64,000 nucleotides of DNA, taken from positions 44,616-108,615 of the forward strand of contig DASYBU010000008.1 of assembly GCA_036500605.1 (NCBI GenBank). The letters are read 5' to 3'. The notes beneath the pieces are model-generated. The model was not told the origin of the DNA, did no database searches, and was given only the letters and a program-made list of their open reading frames with translations. A program made the position numbers and the translations under genes. The first letter of the stretch is position 1. Every line of letters begins with the position of its first letter. Positions 27,992 through 35,868 of the stretch are shown here, in pieces. Source of the stretch: JAFALK01 sp036500605. Lineage in GTDB: Bacteria > Pseudomonadota > Gammaproteobacteria > Burkholderiales > Burkholderiaceae_C.

Positions 27992-29392
27992 TCAGAAAAT
28001 CTTCCCGGGATTGAGGATCGAGGTCGGATCCCAGGCTAGCTTCACGGCGCGCATCAGCGCAACGACTTCGGGGCCGTACTCGGCCAGGAGCTTGGACTTT
28101 TTACCGATGCCAATACCGTGCTCTCCGGTGCAGGTGCCGCCGGCCGCATGGGCGCGCGCCACCATCGCGGCGTAGATGCGCTCCACCGCTTCATGCTCTT
28201 CGGGCTTGTCGGGCATGGGCATGAACAGCACATGGAAGTTGCCATCGCCGACGTGGCCGAGGATCGGGGCGATCAGGCCTTCGCGGTCAATGTCCTCACG
28301 CGCCGCCTGCACGGCTTCGGCCAGCGCGGACATCGGCACGCACACGTCGGCCACGACGCTCACGCAGCCGGGGCGCAGCGCCAGCGCAGCGAAATAGGAC
28401 AGATGCCGCGCGCGCCACAGCTGCGTGCGGTCCTCGGGCCGCGTGGCCCATTGGAAGGCGACGCCGCCGTGGCCGGCCGCCACTTCCTGCGCGAGCTCGG
28501 CCTGTTCCTTGACCGCGGTCTCGCTGCCGTGGAATTCAAGGAACAGCGTGGGCAGCTCGGCCAGGCCCAGCTTGGAATAGGCATTGCAGGCGCGCACCTG
28601 GTGGTCGTCGAGGAACTCGATGCGTGCGAAGGGCAGGCCGCTCATGCTCATCTCGGAGACGGCGGAGACCGCATCGGCCAGCGTCGGAAAGGCGCAGATC
28701 GCGGCGGCCACTTCGGTCGGCAGCGGGTGCAGGCGCAAGGTGATCTCGGTGATCACGCCGAGCGTGCCTTCCGAGCCGATCATCAGGTGCACGAGATCGA
28801 ACCCCGCCGAGGACTTGCGGGCCCGCGTGCCGAGGCGCACCAGCGTGCCGTCGGCGAGCGCCACTTCAAGCGCCATGACGTTATGCACCATCGAGCCGTA
28901 GCGCATCGTGGTCGTGCCCGAGGCGCGTGTGGAGACCATGCCGCCGATCGTGGCGTTGGCGCCGGGGTCGACGGGGAAGAACAGGCCGGTATCCTTCAAC
29001 TGCGCATTGAGCTCCTCGCGCCGCATGCCGGGCTGGACCACGCAGTCACCATCTTCGGGATGCACTTCGAGCAAGGCCGCCATGCCCGAGACATCAAGGC
29101 AGATGCCACCGTAAGGCGCCGAGACATGGCCTTCGAGAGAGCTGCCCGCGCCGAACGGAATCACCGGCACGCCGTGTTCATGGCAGATGCGCAGGATCAC
29201 GCAGATCTCGTGCTTGTCCTTCGGGAACGCCACCGCATCGGGCGCGAGGTTGGTGGCGAGGCCCTCGCCGCGACCATGCTGCTCGCGCACGGCGCGCGAT
29301 TCGGTGATGCGCTCACCGAGCAGGTTTTTCAGGGACGAGAGTGCCCGCTCGACCGCGCCGGGCGCGACCGAGATCGGAGGTGAGGAAGTCAT
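27992..29392 (-). CDS. FAD-linked 2-hydroxyacid dehydrogenase (GlcD/D-lactate dehydrogenase family)
   Basis: The 466-residue flavoprotein has the PCMH-type FAD domain (VIPFGAGSSLEGH, GANATIGGMVSTRASGT, GSEGTLGVITEITL) and the C-terminal substrate domain with GHVGDGNFHVLFM and CTGEHGIGIGKK. It should oxidise D-lactate, glycolate or another 2-hydroxyacid to the keto acid. Placed first after the regulator gene, it suggests that the cluster's substrate releases a hydroxyacid after ester cleavage. Confidence 0.88.
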   Translation of the reverse strand: MTSSPPISVAPGAVERALSSLKNLLGERITESRAVREQHGRGEGLATNLAPDAVAFPKDKHEICVILRICHEHGVPVIPFGAGSSLEGHVSAPYGGICLDVSGMAALLEVHPEDGDCVVQPGMRREELNAQLKDTGLFFPVDPGANATIGGMVSTRASGTTTMRYGSMVHNVMALEVALADGTLVRLGTRARKSSAGFDLVHLMIGSEGTLGVITEITLRLHPLPTEVAAAICAFPTLADAVSAVSEMSMSGLPFARIEFLDDHQVRACNAYSKLGLAELPTLFLEFHGSETAVKEQAELAQEVAAGHGGVAFQWATRPEDRTQLWRARHLSYFAALALRPGCVSVVADVCVPMSALAEAVQAAREDIDREGLIAPILGHVGDGNFHVLFMPMPDKPEEHEAVERIYAAMVARAHAAGGTCTGEHGIGIGKKSKLLAEYGPEVVALMRAVKLAWDPTSILNPGKIF

Positions 29393-29424
29393 GGGGGCCT
29401 TTGCTTGCCCTGACGAAGCTGCCG

Positions 29425-30192
29425 TCAGGAACTGTTTGGCATGGTCGGCATGGTCGGCATAGGAGGTGCCGGAGCGTTTTCATCCCTGCGCTGCACATGC
29501 ACCAGCGACAGGTCGAAGTGATAGGACATGGCCGCGACCGCCCCGACCGCATCGCCTTCGCAGATGCGTGTCACCAGCGCGTCGTGGGCATCGACCACGC
29601 GCAGCAGCTCGCTCTCGCTGCGCGTCTCGTTCAAATGCAATTGCGCGGACGCCTCGACCGGTGAGCGCAGCGCGCCCAGCAGCAGGCTGTTGAGCGGGTT
29701 GCCGCTGGCTTCTGCGATCAGGTTGTGGATCGCAGAATCGCTGGCAATGCGCTGAGCATGCTGGTTGCCGGCCGAACGCATGGCCTTGGCCAGGTCGCGC
29801 ATGCGCTGGCGTTGTTCATCGGTGGCGTAGCGGGCGGCCAGTTGCGCTGTCTGCAGCTCGATCGCGCGACGCGTTTCCAGCACATGGGCCAGGCTCACCT
29901 GCGCCGTGTTGAGCGCGTAGTCGAACACCTGGGCCAGCACGCTGGCATCGACCTCGCGCAGACGCGGCTTGCGGCCACCTTCGATGGCGAGGATGCCGAG
30001 TGCGGCGAGCGTCCGGTAAGCCTCGCGCACGCTGCCGCGGCTGATCTGCAGATCCAGGCCGATGCGCACCTCGCTGGGCACCGCATCGCCTGGGCGCAGC
30101 TTTTCGCTGTTGATCAGCGCGAGCAGATGCCGGGCGACCTGGGCCGACAGCGTCGGTCGCTCGATGGGGGGCAGCGTGGTGGCGTGGATCAT
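29425..30192 (-). CDS. GntR family regulator, FadR/FCD subfamily
   Basis: The 255-residue protein has an N-terminal GntR winged helix (LRPGDAVPSEVRIGLDLQISRGSVREAYRTLAALGILAIEGG) and an all-helical FCD ligand domain (residues 85-230). The FCD domain binds a small carboxylate, often with a metal. It is the first gene of the minus-strand catabolic cluster and divergent from a hydrolase gene. The gap between them carries two palindromes that fit an FCD-type operator. The C-terminus has a PMPTMPTMP run encoded by 9-bp tandem repeats. Confidence 0.9.
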   Translation of the reverse strand: MIHATTLPPIERPTLSAQVARHLLALINSEKLRPGDAVPSEVRIGLDLQISRGSVREAYRTLAALGILAIEGGRKPRLREVDASVLAQVFDYALNTAQVSLAHVLETRRAIELQTAQLAARYATDEQRQRMRDLAKAMRSAGNQHAQRIASDSAIHNLIAEASGNPLNSLLLGALRSPVEASAQLHLNETRSESELLRVVDAHDALVTRICEGDAVGAVAAMSYHFDLSLVHVQRRDENAPAPPMPTMPTMPNSS

Positions 30193-30226
30193 GGTCAGTT
30201 CCGTGATGAGCTGAGATTAGTCTTCG

Positions 30227-30256
30227 CCCATCAACCTGTCAAACAGGTTTGATGGG
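30227..30256. promoter_or_regulatory. Candidate operator 1 of the FCD regulator
   Basis: A 30-bp inverted repeat with arms CCCATCAA and TTGATGGG surrounds the core CCTGT-CAA-ACAGG (30235-30247), with one unpaired T. It lies 35 bases before the regulator start. TGT-N3-ACA cores are typical for FCD-type GntR proteins. Confidence 0.65.
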
Positions 30257-30334
30257 TTATAGGGTAAATCAGGAGATTTCTGGGCGATTTTCCGGGTAAC
30301 TTGCAGATTTAAGCGATCAACCTGTACGATATGT

Positions 30335-30345
30335 TTGTCAAACAA
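30335..30345. promoter_or_regulatory. Candidate operator 2 of the FCD regulator
   Basis: TTGT-CAA-ACAA shares the central TGTCAAACA with operator 1 and lies 19 bases before the divergent hydrolase ATG. A 10-bp direct repeat, ATCAACCTGT, also accompanies both sites (30230-30239 and 30316-30325). Confidence 0.6.
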
Positions 30346-30363
30346 GAATTCGGAGATCGAGCC

Positions 30364-31137
30364 ATGACCGATGCCGCCAGCCGCCCGGACGCTCCCTTGC
30401 CGGTGCTGATTCTGATTCATGGCGCCACGCTCAACGGCCATATGTGGGACCCGGTGCGGCGCCATCTCGATCCGCGGTTTCAGATCGTCACGCCCGACCT
30501 GCCAGGGCATGGTTCGCGCCGCGATGAGGTCTACACGCTGGCCGGTGGGATCGAGACCGTGGTGCAGGCGGTGCGCTCGGTGAACGGTGCGCCCTTCGTG
30601 CTGGCCGGCGACTCGCTCGGCGGCTACACCTGCACGGCCTCGGCGAGCGCGCTGCCGGCCGCCCAGCTCAAGGGCCTCGTGCTCGGCGGCTGCACCGCCA
30701 ACGTGATCGGCTTCCAGGCTCGGCTGCCTTTCTGGCTGAAGGCCACGATGTTCAAGACCTTGCTGGCCCTGTCAAGCGAAGAAAAGCTGATCGCCAAGAG
30801 CTTGATCAAGGTGCGCAAGATGCTGCTCGAAGCCCACGTGCAACCCGAGGACGTCGACGCCCTGTTCAAGGCGGGCATGAGCCTGACAGCGTTCAGCCAG
30901 GCGGTGGACGCGGTGACCGGCGTGGACTTTCGCGCCAAGCTCGCCGCGATCGCGCAACCGGTGCTGCTGGTCAATGGCGCGAACGACCGCAGCATGATGG
31001 CGCAGGAACCCGGCTTCCTGGCCGCCGCACGGCACGGCAGCCGCCACGTGTTCGAGCACTGCGACCATGGCGTGAGCCTGCAGCGCAGCGAGGGCTTCGC
31101 GCGGCTGGTCAACGAGTTCGTCGCTCGCTTGAACTGA
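30364..31137 (+). CDS. Alpha/beta hydrolase divergent from the FCD regulator
   Basis: The 257-residue cytosolic hydrolase has an oxyanion motif LIHGATLNGHMWDP, nucleophile GDSLGGYT near residue 85, an acid in NGANDRS and a His in EHCDHGVSL. It is a paralogue of the hydrolase at 23731-24609 without the membrane anchor. The chosen ATG has GGAG eight bases upstream; an in-frame ATG at 30331 overlaps operator 2 and lacks an SD. Probably co-regulated with the minus-strand cluster. Confidence 0.82.
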   Translation: MTDAASRPDAPLPVLILIHGATLNGHMWDPVRRHLDPRFQIVTPDLPGHGSRRDEVYTLAGGIETVVQAVRSVNGAPFVLAGDSLGGYTCTASASALPAAQLKGLVLGGCTANVIGFQARLPFWLKATMFKTLLALSSEEKLIAKSLIKVRKMLLEAHVQPEDVDALFKAGMSLTAFSQAVDAVTGVDFRAKLAAIAQPVLLVNGANDRSMMAQEPGFLAAARHGSRHVFEHCDHGVSLQRSEGFARLVNEFVARLN

Positions 31138-31242
31138 GCGCCCTGGCCGGAGCCATCCCGCCCGATCCCGATTTCGTCGCAATGCGCTTCGGCTCCGAGC
31201 CTGCGCCAGACAGGATGCGCGCCTTTGAGGAGGACGCCATCC

Positions 31243-32208
31243 ATGAGTCTCTTGTTTCGCATCACCGCCGCGGTGCTGTTGCTGGGCCCCGTCGCGGCTC
31301 AGGCTGCTGATCCCGCTGATCCCGCTGCGGCCGCACCGCAGATCTTCTCGCCCGGTGTCATTTCAGGCCCGGCCAACGACGCTGATCCTGCCTTTGCCGC
31401 CGATGGCCGATCGCTCGTGTTCTCGCGCAACGGCGTGTTGATGGCATCGAGCCGATCGGGTGAGCCATGGAGCAAGCCCGAGATCGCGCCGTTCTCCGGC
31501 GTCTGGATGGATGCGCAGCCCACGATGGCGCCCGATGGATCGTTCCTGGTCTTCGTCTCGAATCGGCCGCTGACCGAGGGCGGCAAGGCGCATCCAGGCG
31601 GCCAGCTCTGGCGCGTGGATCGGCAAGGTGCGGGCTGGGGCCAGCCGTGGCTGCTGCCCTCGACTGTCAATCAAAGCGCCAACATCTGGGGGCCGAGCAT
31701 CGCCGGCGACGGCAGCCTCTACTTCATGGATCGCGTCGGAGGCAAGGGGCCGTTCCATATCTGGCGTGCGCAAGCCAAGACGGGTGGCTGGGCCGCCGCG
31801 CAACTCGTGAAGCTCGGCAGCGATCCCGCATGGCAGGAGGTCGACCCGGCCGTGGCGCCGGATGAGTCCTTCCTGGTGTTCAGCGCCAAGGCGCCTGACG
31901 ACGAACATGAGCGGCTGTTCATCGCCTTCCGCAGCGGCTCGACCTGGGGCTCGCCCGTCGATCTGGGCGACAGCGTCAACGGCCGGAAGGGCGGCAATGA
32001 CAGCAACGAAGGCCGTCTCGGGCCCGATGGCCGCACCTTGTATTTCTCGTCCGATCGCACCGTGCCGATCCACTATCCGCATACCGTCCAGCAAGCCGCG
32101 CAGGACCTCGCCCGGATCGAGGCCTGGGACAACGGCAACCAGAACGTCTGGAGCGTTTCGCTGGAGCCCTGGATCGCCGCAGCGCGCAAGTCGTCGGGCC
32201 AGAATTGA
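31243..32208 (+). CDS. Exported TolB-like PD40 beta-propeller protein
   Basis: The 321-residue protein has a signal peptide (MSLLFRITAAVLLLGPVAAQA) and several PD40/WD40-like blades: DADPAFAADGRSLVFSR, MDAQPTMAPDGSFLVFVSNR, EVDPAVAPDESFLVFSA and GRLGPDGRTLYFSSDR. The propeller is likely periplasmic and ligand-binding. GGAGGAC precedes the ATG at 7-base spacing. It lies between the divergent hydrolase and the trpG leader and has no clear tie to either. Confidence 0.82.
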   Translation: MSLLFRITAAVLLLGPVAAQAADPADPAAAAPQIFSPGVISGPANDADPAFAADGRSLVFSRNGVLMASSRSGEPWSKPEIAPFSGVWMDAQPTMAPDGSFLVFVSNRPLTEGGKAHPGGQLWRVDRQGAGWGQPWLLPSTVNQSANIWGPSIAGDGSLYFMDRVGGKGPFHIWRAQAKTGGWAAAQLVKLGSDPAWQEVDPAVAPDESFLVFSAKAPDDEHERLFIAFRSGSTWGSPVDLGDSVNGRKGGNDSNEGRLGPDGRTLYFSSDRTVPIHYPHTVQQAAQDLARIEAWDNGNQNVWSVSLEPWIAAARKSSGQN

Positions 32209-32263
32209 GCGTCGGCGGGGACCGATTCCGGGGCCCGCCAAGTCTCGTTCTAGAATCAGCCGC

Positions 32264-32311
32264 ATGAAGCACGACTCGGCAGCGCATCGCTTGTTGCATT
32301 GGTGGCGGTAG
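32264..32311 (+). CDS. trpG leader peptide with tandem Trp codons
   Basis: A 15-codon ORF, MKHDSAAHRLLHWWR, ends at a TAG at 32309-32311 and lies 142 bases upstream of trpG. The WW pair (32300-32305) near the end of a very short ORF ahead of trp genes is the classic mark of a trp attenuation leader. It looks like the Escherichia coli trpL layout (GWWRTS). Confidence 0.88.
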   Translation: MKHDSAAHRLLHWWR

Positions 32312-32326
32312 CCATCAAGCTGCGCT

Positions 32327-32390
32327 ATGCCCCTCTGTGCCCGCTGCCCCGGCGAGCACTGCAACAAAGAGGGGGTATCCGAGGGGGTAT
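32327..32390 (+). promoter_or_regulatory. Putative trpG attenuator with two alternative 3' partners
   Basis: ATGCCCCTCT (32327-32336) can pair with AGAGGGGGTAT (32368-32378) with one bulge. A second copy of GAGGGGGTAT at 32381-32390 offers a competing partner for the same C-rich strand. No poly-U follows, so the switch may act by a different route than intrinsic termination. Confidence 0.5.
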
Positions 32391-32453
32391 TTGATGAGGA
32401 AGCGCCGATGGGAATCGGACGGCTTTCAGAGCAATCAAACTCTAGGTGACTCC

Positions 32454-33038
32454 ATGCTTCTGATGATCGACAACTACGACAGCTTCACCTTCAATCTGGT
32501 GCAGTACTTCGGTGAACTTGGCGCTGAGGTCAAGGTCGCCCGCAATGACGAAATCACGGTCGAGGAAATCGGCGCGCTGAAGCCCGATCACCTCGTGCTC
32601 TCGCCCGGCCCCTGCACGCCCAACGAAGCGGGCGTCTGCCTCGAAGCCATCAAGGCTTATGCGGGGAAGATCCCGATCCTCGGCGTCTGCCTCGGCCATC
32701 AGGCGATGGGCCAGGCGCTCGGCGGGCGCATCGTGCGTGCGCAGACGCAGATGCACGGCAAGGCCAGCACGCTGAGCGCCGATGGCAAGGGCGTGTTCAA
32801 GGGCCTGCCCAAGGAATTCAGCATCATCCGCTACCACTCGCTGGTGATCGAAGAGGCCACCATGCCGCAGGTTCTGGAAGTTAGCGCGCGCAGCGAGGAC
32901 GGCGAGATCATGGGCGTGCGCCACCGCGAACTGGCCGGCACGCGCACGCCGCTCGAAGGCGTGCAGTTCCATCCCGAATCCATCCTGTCCGAGCATGGCC
33001 ACGCGATGCTCAAGAACTTCCTGGAGCTGGTGCTGTGA
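32454..33038 (+). CDS. trpG: Anthranilate synthase component II (glutamine amidotransferase)
   Basis: The 194-residue class I amidotransferase has MIDNYDSFTFNLVQYF at the N-terminus, LSPGPCTPNEAG, the catalytic Cys elbow GVCLGHQAMGQ and the His-Glu pair in GVQFHPESILSEHG. It supplies ammonia from glutamine to TrpE. The start ATG is set by homology to other TrpG proteins (MLLMIDNYDSF). The stop overlaps the ltaE start (TGATG), so the two are translationally coupled. Confidence 0.96.
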   Translation: MLLMIDNYDSFTFNLVQYFGELGAEVKVARNDEITVEEIGALKPDHLVLSPGPCTPNEAGVCLEAIKAYAGKIPILGVCLGHQAMGQALGGRIVRAQTQMHGKASTLSADGKGVFKGLPKEFSIIRYHSLVIEEATMPQVLEVSARSEDGEIMGVRHRELAGTRTPLEGVQFHPESILSEHGHAMLKNFLELVL

Positions 33039-34057
33039 TGCTGGTTGACCTCAGAAGCGATACCGTCACGCGGCCGACGCCGGCCATGATGGCTGCGATG
33101 GCCGCCGCACCGCTCGGCGACGATGTGTTCTACGACGACCCGAGCGCGAACGCGCTGCAGGCCAAGCTCGCCGAGATGCTCGGCTTCGAAGATGCGCTCT
33201 TCATGGCCAGCGGCACGCAGAGCAATCTCTGCGGCCTGATGGCCCATTGCGGCCGCGGCGATGAGTACCTGGTCGGCCAGTCGGCGCACACCTACCGTTA
33301 TGAAGGCGGCGGCGCAGCGGTGCTGGGTTCGATCCAGCCGCAGCCGATCACGAACCAGGCCGACGGCTCGATCGCGCTGGCCGATATCGAAGCCAGCATC
33401 AAGCCCGATGACGCGCATTTCGCACGCACGCGGTTGCTCGCGCTTGAGAACACGATCGGCGGCAAGGTGCTGCCGCTCAGCTACATCGCCGACGCCACGA
33501 ACCTGGCGCGGCGCAAGGGCCTGGGCACGCATCTGGACGGCGCGCGATTGTTCAACGCGGCGGTGGCTGCGGGTGGCGATCCCTACACAGCGGCGCGCGA
33601 GATCGCGCAGCATTTCGAGAGCGTTTCGGTCTGCTTCAGCAAGGGCCTCGGCGCGCCGATCGGCTCGATGCTGTGCGGCAGCCGCGAGCTGATCGAGCGC
33701 TCGCGCCGCTGGCGCAAGATGCTCGGCGGCGGCATGCGTCAGGTCGGCCAGCTGGCCGCGGCGGCGAGCCATGCGCTCGACCATCATGTGATCCGCATGG
33801 CCGACGATCATGTGCTGGCGAAGCGTCTCGCCGCGGGCCTGCAAGGCCTGCCCGGCGTCACGGTCGAGGTGCCGCAGACCAATATCGTCTTCGTGCAGGT
33901 GGCGCCCGAGAAAGCGCAAGGCCTGCTCGACCACCTCGCGGCGAACGGCGTGCTGGCCACGGGCCTGTACACGCTGCGCTTCGTGACCCATCTCGACGTG
34001 GACGCTGCCGGCATTGACCGCGCGATTGCCGCCATGTCCACGTATTTCAGGAGTTAG
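33038..34057 (+). CDS. ltaE: Low-specificity L-threonine aldolase
   Basis: The 339-residue PLP enzyme begins MLVDLRSDTVTRPTPAM. It contains the GDDVFYDDPSANALQ segment, SGTQSNLCGL, THLDGARLFNAAVA and the PLP-lysine motif CFSKGLGAPIGSM. It cleaves L-threonine/allo-threonine to glycine and acetaldehyde. It lies inside the trp block between trpG and trpD with a 1-base overlap on one side and a 4-base gap on the other, so it is cotranscribed. Threonine aldolase has no direct role in Trp synthesis; glycine feeding serine for TrpAB is one possible link. Confidence 0.92.
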   Translation: MLVDLRSDTVTRPTPAMMAAMAAAPLGDDVFYDDPSANALQAKLAEMLGFEDALFMASGTQSNLCGLMAHCGRGDEYLVGQSAHTYRYEGGGAAVLGSIQPQPITNQADGSIALADIEASIKPDDAHFARTRLLALENTIGGKVLPLSYIADATNLARRKGLGTHLDGARLFNAAVAAGGDPYTAAREIAQHFESVSVCFSKGLGAPIGSMLCGSRELIERSRRWRKMLGGGMRQVGQLAAAASHALDHHVIRMADDHVLAKRLAAGLQGLPGVTVEVPQTNIVFVQVAPEKAQGLLDHLAANGVLATGLYTLRFVTHLDVDAAGIDRAIAAMSTYFRS

Positions 34058-34061
34058 GCCC

Positions 34062-35087
34062 ATGCCGATCACCGACCATGAGGCGCTGACCCGCGTCATC
34101 GAGCACCGCGAGATCTTCCACGACGAGATGCTGACGCTGATGCGCCGCATCATGGCCGGCGAGATGCCGCCCGTGATGGCCTCGGCCCTGCTGATCGGCC
34201 TGCGCGTCAAGAAGGAAACCATCGGCGAAATCGCCGCCGCCGCGCAGGTCATGCGCGAGCTCTCGAACAAGGTGCATTTGCCGCCGCTGCCGCATCTGGT
34301 CGATGTGGTGGGCACGGGCGGTGACGGCGCGCACACCTTCAACATCTCGACCTGCTCGATGTTCGTGACCGCCGCGGCCGGCGCGCAGATCGCCAAGCAC
34401 GGCAACCGCAGCGTCTCGAGCAAGACCGGCAGCGCCGATGTGCTGGAAGCGCTCGGCGCCAACATCATGCTGTCGCCCGAGCAGGTGGCGGCCAGCGTCG
34501 CGGCTTGCGGCATCGGCTTCATGTTCGCGCCCAACCACCACCCGGCGATGAAGAACATCGCGCCGGTGCGCAAGGAGCTGGGCGTTCGCACGATCTTCAA
34601 CATCCTCGGCCCGCTGACCAATCCGGCCAGTGCGCCGAACATCCTGATGGGCGTGTTCCACCCCGATCTGGTCGGTATCCAGGTGCGCGTGATGCAGCGC
34701 CTGGGTGCGCAGCATGCGGTGGTGGTCTACGGCAAGGACGGCATGGACGAGGTCTCGCTCGGCGCGGCCACGCTGGTCGGCGAGCTGAAGGACGGCGTGG
34801 TGACCGAGTACGAAATCCACCCCGAGGACTTCGGCATGGCGATGGTCAGCAACCGCAGCCTGAAGGTCGCCGGCCCGGAAGATTCGCGCAAGATGCTGAT
34901 GGGCGCGCTGGCCGATGAAGCCGGCCCGGCGCGCGATATCGTCGTGCTCAACGCGGGCGCCACGCTCTATGCGGCCAACGTCGCTTCATCGATCGCCGAA
35001 GGCATCGAACTGGCGCGCACGGCGATCAAGAGCGGCGCGGCCACGGCCAAGCTCCATCAATTTGTGGCGACCACCCAAAATGTCTGA
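34062..35087 (+). CDS. trpD: Anthranilate phosphoribosyltransferase
   Basis: The 341-residue enzyme joins anthranilate and PRPP. It has the DVVGTGGDGAHTFNIST PRPP-binding motif near residue 80, KHGNRSVSSKTGSADVLEALG, and NILGPLTNPASAPN. The ATG follows a GGAG about 11 bases upstream. Full length for the family. It overlaps trpC by 8 bases. Confidence 0.96.
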   Translation: MPITDHEALTRVIEHREIFHDEMLTLMRRIMAGEMPPVMASALLIGLRVKKETIGEIAAAAQVMRELSNKVHLPPLPHLVDVVGTGGDGAHTFNISTCSMFVTAAAGAQIAKHGNRSVSSKTGSADVLEALGANIMLSPEQVAASVAACGIGFMFAPNHHPAMKNIAPVRKELGVRTIFNILGPLTNPASAPNILMGVFHPDLVGIQVRVMQRLGAQHAVVVYGKDGMDEVSLGAATLVGELKDGVVTEYEIHPEDFGMAMVSNRSLKVAGPEDSRKMLMGALADEAGPARDIVVLNAGATLYAANVASSIAEGIELARTAIKSGAATAKLHQFVATTQNV

Positions 35088-35868
35088 CATCCTCGATCGC
35101 ATCGTCGCCGTCAAGCGCGACGAAGTTGCCGCCGCGCGCAAGCGCCGTTCGCTGGCCAGCCAGCGCGAAGAGGCCGAATCGCGGCAGGACACACGTGGCT
35201 TTGAGGCCGCCATGCGCGCCAGGCTTGTTGCGGGAAAAAGCGCCGTGATCGCCGAGATCAAGAAGGCCAGCCCCAGCAAGGGCGTGATCCGCGCGGACTT
35301 CCGCCCGGCCGAGATCGCCGAGAGCTACGCCGAACATGGCGCTGCCTGCCTGAGTGTGCTGACCGATGAACAGTTCTTCCAGGGCGCCGTCGCCTATCTG
35401 CAAGAAGCTCGTGCCGCCTGCGCGCTGCCCGTGTTGCGCAAGGATTTCATGATCGACGAGTACCAGGTCTTCGAGGCGCGGGCGATGGGCGCGGACTGCA
35501 TCCTCCTGATCGCCGCCTGCCTTGATGATGCCGAGATGGCGGACCTGGAAGCCTGCGCCCATGCGCTCAAGCTCGACGTGCTGGTCGAGGTGCATGATGG
35601 TCACGAGCTCGATCGTGCCTTGCGGCTCAAGACGCCGCTGGTGGGCATCAACAACCGCAACTTGAAGACCTTCGAGGTCAGTCTCGATACCTCGTTAGGC
35701 CTGCTCAAGCAGGTGCCGGCCGATCGCCTGCTGGTGACCGAGTCGGGCATCCTCGCGCCCGCCGATGTGCGCACCATGCGCGCGGCCGGCGTCAACAGCT
35801 TCCTGGTCGGCGAAGCCTTCATGCGTGCCGCCGATCCCGGCAAGGCGCTGGCGGAACTGTTCGCTTGA
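35080..35868 (+). CDS. trpC: Indole-3-glycerol-phosphate synthase
   Basis: The 262-residue TIM-barrel enzyme closes the indole ring from CdRP. It has MSDILDRIVAVKRDEVAAA, the catalytic IAEIKKASPSKGVI, VLRKDFMIDEYQV, GINNRNLKTFEV and TESGILAPADV. It is monofunctional (no TrpF fusion). The start within the trpD end is fixed by homology. Its stop overlaps the ung TTG start. Confidence 0.96.
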   Translation: MSDILDRIVAVKRDEVAAARKRRSLASQREEAESRQDTRGFEAAMRARLVAGKSAVIAEIKKASPSKGVIRADFRPAEIAESYAEHGAACLSVLTDEQFFQGAVAYLQEARAACALPVLRKDFMIDEYQVFEARAMGADCILLIAACLDDAEMADLEACAHALKLDVLVEVHDGHELDRALRLKTPLVGINNRNLKTFEVSLDTSLGLLKQVPADRLLVTESGILAPADVRTMRAAGVNSFLVGEAFMRAADPGKALAELFA

